This document shows positions 60,168-64,000 of a DNA stretch of 64,000 bases, piece after piece. The stretch is from Streptomyces lunaelactis. Lineage in GTDB: Bacteria > Actinomycetota > Actinomycetes > Streptomycetales > Streptomycetaceae. The stretch spans positions 7,502,001 through 7,566,000 of the forward strand of contig NZ_CP026304.1 in assembly GCF_003054555.1 (NCBI RefSeq), read 5' to 3'. The notes beneath the pieces are model-generated. The model saw nothing but the letters and a program-made list of their open reading frames with translations. It ran no database searches and was not told the DNA's origin. Made by a program: the position numbers and the translations under genes. Numbering within the stretch: the first letter of the stretch is position 1; each line of letters starts with the position of its first letter.

Positions 60168-61462
60168 GACGTCCTCACTTCGGGGATGGGGTTGTGGTGG
60201 CGCTCGCGCAGGGCGGACCGCAGCTGCAGCCACCACACGGCCGAGGCGCAGACGGTCGCGGCGGCGACGCCCCAGGCCGAGCCGATCGTGCCTGCCACGG
60301 CCGCGCCGCCGAGCCCGCCGCCGACGTAGCAGGCGGAGGCGAACAGCTGGCAGCGCAGGCTGCGCCGGGCCGCGGCGAGCGCGCGCAGTCCGGCTGCCGC
60401 GCCGCTGCCGAGGCCGGCGCCCGCGACGCCGAGCGTGGCCGGCACGATGAGCTCCGAGGCGGAGTGCCAGACGCCGCCGAGTACGAATTCGCCGACCCGG
60501 TCCGGCGTCAGCAGCAGCGCCGCACCCCAGAGCAGCGCGGCGGCGGCCTGCCCGCCGCCCAGCAGGAGGCAGAACCTGGCAAGGCGGTGTGGGGCCTGCC
60601 GCAGCACCCGTGCCGCCTCCGCGACGGTGACCAGCGAAAGACCCATCAGCACGGCGAGGAACGGGCCGAGCAGGTGCTCGGCACCCCGGACCGCGCCCAC
60701 CGCGCCGACCCCGACGATCGCGCCGAGCCCGTACGCCCGCAGCTGGCTCGCGCCGCTGAGGCTGACGTTCTCGACCAGGTACCGGTAGCCGAGGTCGCGC
60801 TGCTCGCGAAGCCACCCGCGCGCTTGGGTCATCGGGGGCCGGATGCCGGACTGGAGGCAGCCGTACCCCGCGGCCACCGCGGCGGACGCGCCCCAGGCGA
60901 GCACGAAAGCGGCCACGCTGCCCACGCGGGCCGCCACCACCATGGCCGGGACGAGCGCAACGCCCCACACCAGGTCGTTGGCGAACGCCTTCTGCCCGGT
61001 GCCGGCGGCGAAGAACGCGAACCGCCAGGCGTCCTGCAGCAAGAGCCCCGGCAGTACGACGCCGAGGCAGACGAACGCGGGCCCCACGCGGCCGCCGAGG
61101 CCGAGCCCGACCAGCAGACACACTGCGCCGAGAGCGGCACCGACGCCGAGCGCGGCACCCGACGACCGGGCCGCCGCCGCGCGCCAGGACGCGGCCGGCA
61201 CGCCACTGAAGCGCACCACGAGCGGGTCGGTGGCCAGCCCGCGGGAGACGTTGAGCACCACGCCGTAGGTCAGCCAGGCAAGGCTGAACACGCCGAACGC
61301 GGCCAGCCCCAGCGAGCGTGCCACGTAGATCCCCACCGCGAAGTTGGTCATGCTGGAGGCCGCCTGGTCGGCCAGTCCCCAGGACAGCCGGCCGACCATG
61401 GCCCGCTTGGCGGTCGCCGCCGTTGGCCTCGTGTTCTCCCCCTCGGTGGTCGTCGGCGTCAT
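60164..61462 (-). CDS. polysaccharide flippase-like membrane protein (MOP type)
   Basis: 432-aa integral membrane protein with about 12 predicted helices, rich in Gly/Ala; the opening LSWGLADQAASSMTNFAVGI followed by YVARSLG is typical of O-unit or teichuronic flippases (Wzx-like). It probably moves the lipid-linked oligosaccharide of this operon across the membrane. ATG 61462 overlaps the DUF4910 stop by 4 nt. Confidence 0.83.
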   Translation of the reverse strand: MTPTTTEGENTRPTAATAKRAMVGRLSWGLADQAASSMTNFAVGIYVARSLGLAAFGVFSLAWLTYGVVLNVSRGLATDPLVVRFSGVPAASWRAAAARSSGAALGVGAALGAVCLLVGLGLGGRVGPAFVCLGVVLPGLLLQDAWRFAFFAAGTGQKAFANDLVWGVALVPAMVVAARVGSVAAFVLAWGASAAVAAGYGCLQSGIRPPMTQARGWLREQRDLGYRYLVENVSLSGASQLRAYGLGAIVGVGAVGAVRGAEHLLGPFLAVLMGLSLVTVAEAARVLRQAPHRLARFCLLLGGGQAAAALLWGAALLLTPDRVGEFVLGGVWHSASELIVPATLGVAGAGLGSGAAAGLRALAAARRSLRCQLFASACYVGGGLGGAAVAGTIGSAWGVAAATVCASAVWWLQLRSALRERHHNPIPEVRTS

Positions 61463-62733
61463 GCCTTGATCAGCCCGGCGCCGTGCAGGGCGTCGGCCGC
61501 GGCGGCGACGGTGTCGAACGGCAGGCCGGACCGCTCGGCGACGTCCAGCAGACTGTGCTCGCCGTCGGAGAGGCTGAGCACCCAGAGCATGGCCATCTGG
61601 GCCTGCTTCGCGTCGCTGCGGCCGCCGAGCGAGTCGTACAACCCCCGTCGGCCCAGCTGTGGTTCGCCGTAGGGACTGAGGTTGAGGTACCGGCGGTTGC
61701 GGTCAAGGAGGGCGAACGCCTCACGGCAGACGGCGAGAGTGTCCTCCATCGCGTCCGGGAAGACGAAGTCCAGGTTGTCCGCCGAGGTGTGGTACTCGGG
61801 GTAACTGGCGTACGGGGTCCGGCTGAGCGAGCCCACGCCGAGATCGAACCCGGGCGAGCAGAACTGCCGCTCGTCGTAGCCGTACGGAGTGAACTTGGCG
61901 ACTTGGTGCGGGCGTTCGGAGGCGAGAAGCACGTGCCGCATCACCCGGTCGATCTCCGCGTCGCCGCGCCTGCTCTGCTTGTACGTCAGCCGGCCCGAGT
62001 CGCCGGCGCAGGCCAGCACCAGCCCGTGCTTGACCCGTTCGATCCGCTCCGCGTTGCGGGCCAGCCAGGTGATCGCCCCGATGGTGCCGGGCGCGAACAG
62101 GAACCGGTAGGTGTACCACGGCGTTTCCTCCGCCAGCGCCTGGGCCAGGAACGTCGCCACCGCGATGCCGGCCAGGTTGTCGTTGGCCAGCGACGGGTGG
62201 CAGACGTGGCAGGAGACGATCACCTCGTCGGGGACCTGCCCGGGGACCACGTGCTCGGCGTAGGTGAGGTGGCCATCGGTGAGTGTGGAGTCGATGAGCA
62301 CCTCGTAGTCGCCGTCCGGCAGTGCGTCCAAGGTCTCCTGGGCCAGGCAGAACCCCCATTCCGGCTGGTAGTAGCTGGTGCGGTACGGCACCCAGGCCGG
62401 GTGGTCCGGCAGGGTGTGCAGGTGTCCACGCAGCTCGGCCAGCGGCATGGTCGCCGACACCGGCACGCTGTAGCCGAGCACGTGCAGGCTGGACGCGGCG
62501 AAGTCGACGACCCGGTTGCCGGCGGTGTCGGCGATGTACGCGTCCCGGATGTTCCACTCCTGCGGCACCGTCCAGTCGAGCACCTGCGTCCCGGTCGGTA
62601 CCTCGTGCACCTGCAGCGGGACGTACTCGTCGACGATCTCCAGGGTGGCGCGCACACCGTCGCCGGTGATGCTCCGGCACAGCGGGTACAGCCGCTCCAC
62701 CAGCGCATGCATTTCTTCGCCGGACGAGGTCAT
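61459..62733 (-). CDS. DUF4910 aminopeptidase-like protein with C-terminal winged helix
   Basis: 424-aa protein. The DUF4910 part contains the zinc-site-like VSCHVCHPSLANDNLAGIAV, an ATWLARN-like helix (GAITWLARNAERI) and later SYPEYHTSADNLDFV, all as in M28-like amidohydrolases. The last 70 residues (SDAKQAQMAMLWVLSLSDGE to ADALHGAGLIKA) form a small winged-helix. DUF4910 proteins recur in sugar clusters of surface glycans, where they may deacylate or cut an amide. ATG 62733 overlaps the epimerase stop by 4 nt. Confidence 0.82.
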   Translation of the reverse strand: MTSSGEEMHALVERLYPLCRSITGDGVRATLEIVDEYVPLQVHEVPTGTQVLDWTVPQEWNIRDAYIADTAGNRVVDFAASSLHVLGYSVPVSATMPLAELRGHLHTLPDHPAWVPYRTSYYQPEWGFCLAQETLDALPDGDYEVLIDSTLTDGHLTYAEHVVPGQVPDEVIVSCHVCHPSLANDNLAGIAVATFLAQALAEETPWYTYRFLFAPGTIGAITWLARNAERIERVKHGLVLACAGDSGRLTYKQSRRGDAEIDRVMRHVLLASERPHQVAKFTPYGYDERQFCSPGFDLGVGSLSRTPYASYPEYHTSADNLDFVFPDAMEDTLAVCREAFALLDRNRRYLNLSPYGEPQLGRRGLYDSLGGRSDAKQAQMAMLWVLSLSDGEHSLLDVAERSGLPFDTVAAAADALHGAGLIKA

Positions 62734-63755
62734 CGGCGCCACCGCAGGGTGCCGTCGACGGCGCCGGCCTCGGACGCCGCGCGCAGCACGGCAAGGCGGG
62801 TGAAGCGTCGCTCGAAGTCCTCCCGGGTCAGCCCGAACTTCCGGTAGGCGTCGGCGAGTTCGAGCGCGCCCTGCTTCACCGTCCACTCGCAGTCGAAGCC
62901 GGGTATCGCGGCGCGGAACCGGGAGAAGTCCACCCGGTACGACCGCGGATCGGCACCGGTCTCCCCGGTGATCACCACCTTCGATCCGGATACCGCCTCG
63001 GCGACCTGCTCGGCGATCTCGGCGACCGTGACGTTGTTGATCTCGCTGCCGATGTTGAACGCCCGGTCGTGCACGGGTTCGCGCGGCGCGACCAGCGCGG
63101 CCGCGAAGGCCCGTGCGATGTCGGCGGCGTGCACCAGTGGGCGCCAGGGGGTGCCGTCGGAGAGCACAAGCACCTCGCCGGACAGGAGCGCGTGGCCCAC
63201 CAGGTTGTTCAGCACGATGTCGGCGCGCAGCCGGGGCGAGTAGCCGAAGGCGGTGGCGTTGCGCATGAACACCGGGCTGAAGTCGCCGTCGGACAGCGCG
63301 TGCAGGTCGTCCTCCACCCGCACCTTGGACTCCGCGTACGGCGTCACCGGGCGCAGCGGGGCGTCCTCGGTCACCAGGTCGTCCCCGCCGGCGGCGCCGT
63401 AGACCGAGCAGGTCGACGCGTACAGGAAGCGCCGCACTCCGGCGTCGCGGGCCAGCCGGGCAAGCCGTACGGACGCGTGGTGGTTGATGTCGTAGGTGAG
63501 ATCCGGCGCCAGCGATCCCAGCGGGTCGTTGGACAGCGCGGCCAGGTGGATCACGGCGTCCACCCCCGCCACGTGGTCGGCCGTGACGTCGCGCAGGTCC
63601 ACCCGATGTCCCGGCGGGTCCGCGGGCGGCGGGCCAAGGACGCAGTCGGCGAACAGGCCGGCGTCAAGACCGACGACCTCGTGTCCGGCGGCCGTGAGGA
63701 CCGGGGCCATCACGGTGCCCAGGTAGCCCTGGTGTCCGGTCAGTAGTACGCGCAA
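62730..63755 (-). CDS. NAD-dependent sugar epimerase/dehydratase
   Basis: 341-aa extended SDR: Rossmann motif TGHQGYLG, YASTCSVYG and catalytic YAESK, with GNIGSEINN-like (FNIGSEINN) nucleotide-sugar recognition. It probably converts a UDP-, GDP- or dTDP-sugar. The start is the TTG at 63755, three bases after the PIG-L stop; no ATG/GTG is better placed. The segment has one of the few CTA codons of the operon. Confidence 0.88.
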   Translation of the reverse strand: MRVLLTGHQGYLGTVMAPVLTAAGHEVVGLDAGLFADCVLGPPPADPPGHRVDLRDVTADHVAGVDAVIHLAALSNDPLGSLAPDLTYDINHHASVRLARLARDAGVRRFLYASTCSVYGAAGGDDLVTEDAPLRPVTPYAESKVRVEDDLHALSDGDFSPVFMRNATAFGYSPRLRADIVLNNLVGHALLSGEVLVLSDGTPWRPLVHAADIARAFAAALVAPREPVHDRAFNIGSEINNVTVAEIAEQVAEAVSGSKVVITGETGADPRSYRVDFSRFRAAIPGFDCEWTVKQGALELADAYRKFGLTREDFERRFTRLAVLRAASEAGAVDGTLRWRR

Positions 63756-63758
63756 GGT

Positions 63759-64000
63759 TCAGTCCCCCAGATTGAGCGTGAGTTTGGTGACGGCGAACGC
63801 CTCGGCGTAGCGCGCGTGGCATTCGATGCCGCGGATCCGCGCAAGGCCGAGGAAGGCCTCCCGGTCGTACCAGGGCCGGTGCCGCTGTGAGGGGTAGAGC
63901 TCCTGCAGCAGCCGCACCTTCCGTTCGGCGATCTCCGGCGAGAGCGGCTGGTACGCCGGCGGACGGACGAGATCACCGTCCCACTTGACGATCTCGTAGC
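63759..64000 (-). CDS. PIG-L deacetylase, C-terminal end (partial)
   Basis: Only the last 80 codons are inside the window: YEIVKWDGDLVRPP, LSPEIAERKVRLLQELYPSQ and IECHARYAEAF, ending in LTLNLGD. This C-terminal pattern (KWDGDL, PSQRH, GLARIRGIEC, YAEAF) matches PIG-L/LmbE-type de-N-acetylases. It runs off the end at 64000. As the gene before the sugar epimerase it may remove an acetyl group from an N-acetylated sugar of the same pathway. Confidence 0.7.
   Translation of the reverse strand, partial: YEIVKWDGDLVRPPAYQPLSPEIAERKVRLLQELYPSQRHRPWYDREAFLGLARIRGIECHARYAEAFAVTKLTLNLGD

Overview
The window looks like Streptomyces chromosome. It has very high GC with strong third-position GC bias. 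It carries a hopanoid cluster in the typical Streptomyces order, a conservon (CvnA-D), F420-type oxidoreductase genes, a c-di-AMP riboswitch in front of a LysM/M23 cell-wall hydrolase, and many GTG starts with 4-nt stop/start overlaps. All family names are by recognition; no database search was run.

Layout. (1) 5-10223: plus-strand hopanoid operon (polyprenyl synthase, squalene-hopene cyclase, hpnG-like, hpnH, hpnO-like) with the isoprenoid-precursor genes ispG and dxs embedded, then a small XRE-cupin regulator and a one-helix membrane peptide. (2) 10241-15839: Tyr phosphatase, GH36 alpha-galactosidase, c-di-AMP riboswitch plus M23 peptidase, SGNH hydrolase. (3) 15873-22817: a minus-strand operon STM4015-4014-4013-4012-4011 (LRR protein, ATP-grasp-like, phosphatase/sulfatase-fold hydrolase, two radical SAM enzymes) and a divergent pair including a DUF6745 protein. 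This is the best candidate for an uncharacterised system. (4) 22808-30793: PfkB kinase, TetR, a dehydrogenase and TPP-enzyme pair, a tiny acyl-CoA-dehydrogenase relic, CMD, F420-type and metallo-beta-lactamase proteins. (5) 31087-34932: conservon with a GAF protein; then an acyl-CoA dehydrogenase-like gene.

(6) 36320-51926 is an accessory, decaying zone. It has two identical tRNA-Pro(GGG) genes 9.6 kb apart, a transketolase scrap, two TauE/SafE-type relics, a DeoR pseudogene (nonsense codon plus frameshift), a truncated FAD oxidoreductase, an orphan DHDPS-family enzyme, an FCD-only GntR relic, and a tyrosine integrase remnant next to tRNA-Pro 2. Intact genes lie among these: cobK/cobF, the lactate operon lutABC, DUF309 and HxlR. 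A SUKH protein, a transposase tail and a low-GC VOC gene follow. (7) 52131-56083: Ada/AlkA-type repair protein, DUF350, DoxX, PAP2.

(8) 56091-64000: a tightly coupled minus-strand operon for a surface glycan or glycosylated product (PIG-L deacetylase, NAD-sugar epimerase, DUF4910 hydrolase, flippase, GT2, pyruvyltransferase-like, RmlC-like, GSA-type aminotransferase), running past the window end. Three promoter-like sites match or approach the actinobacterial DNA-damage motif TGTCRGTG-N8-TAnnnT; two are perfect and sit 6 nt before an ATG.
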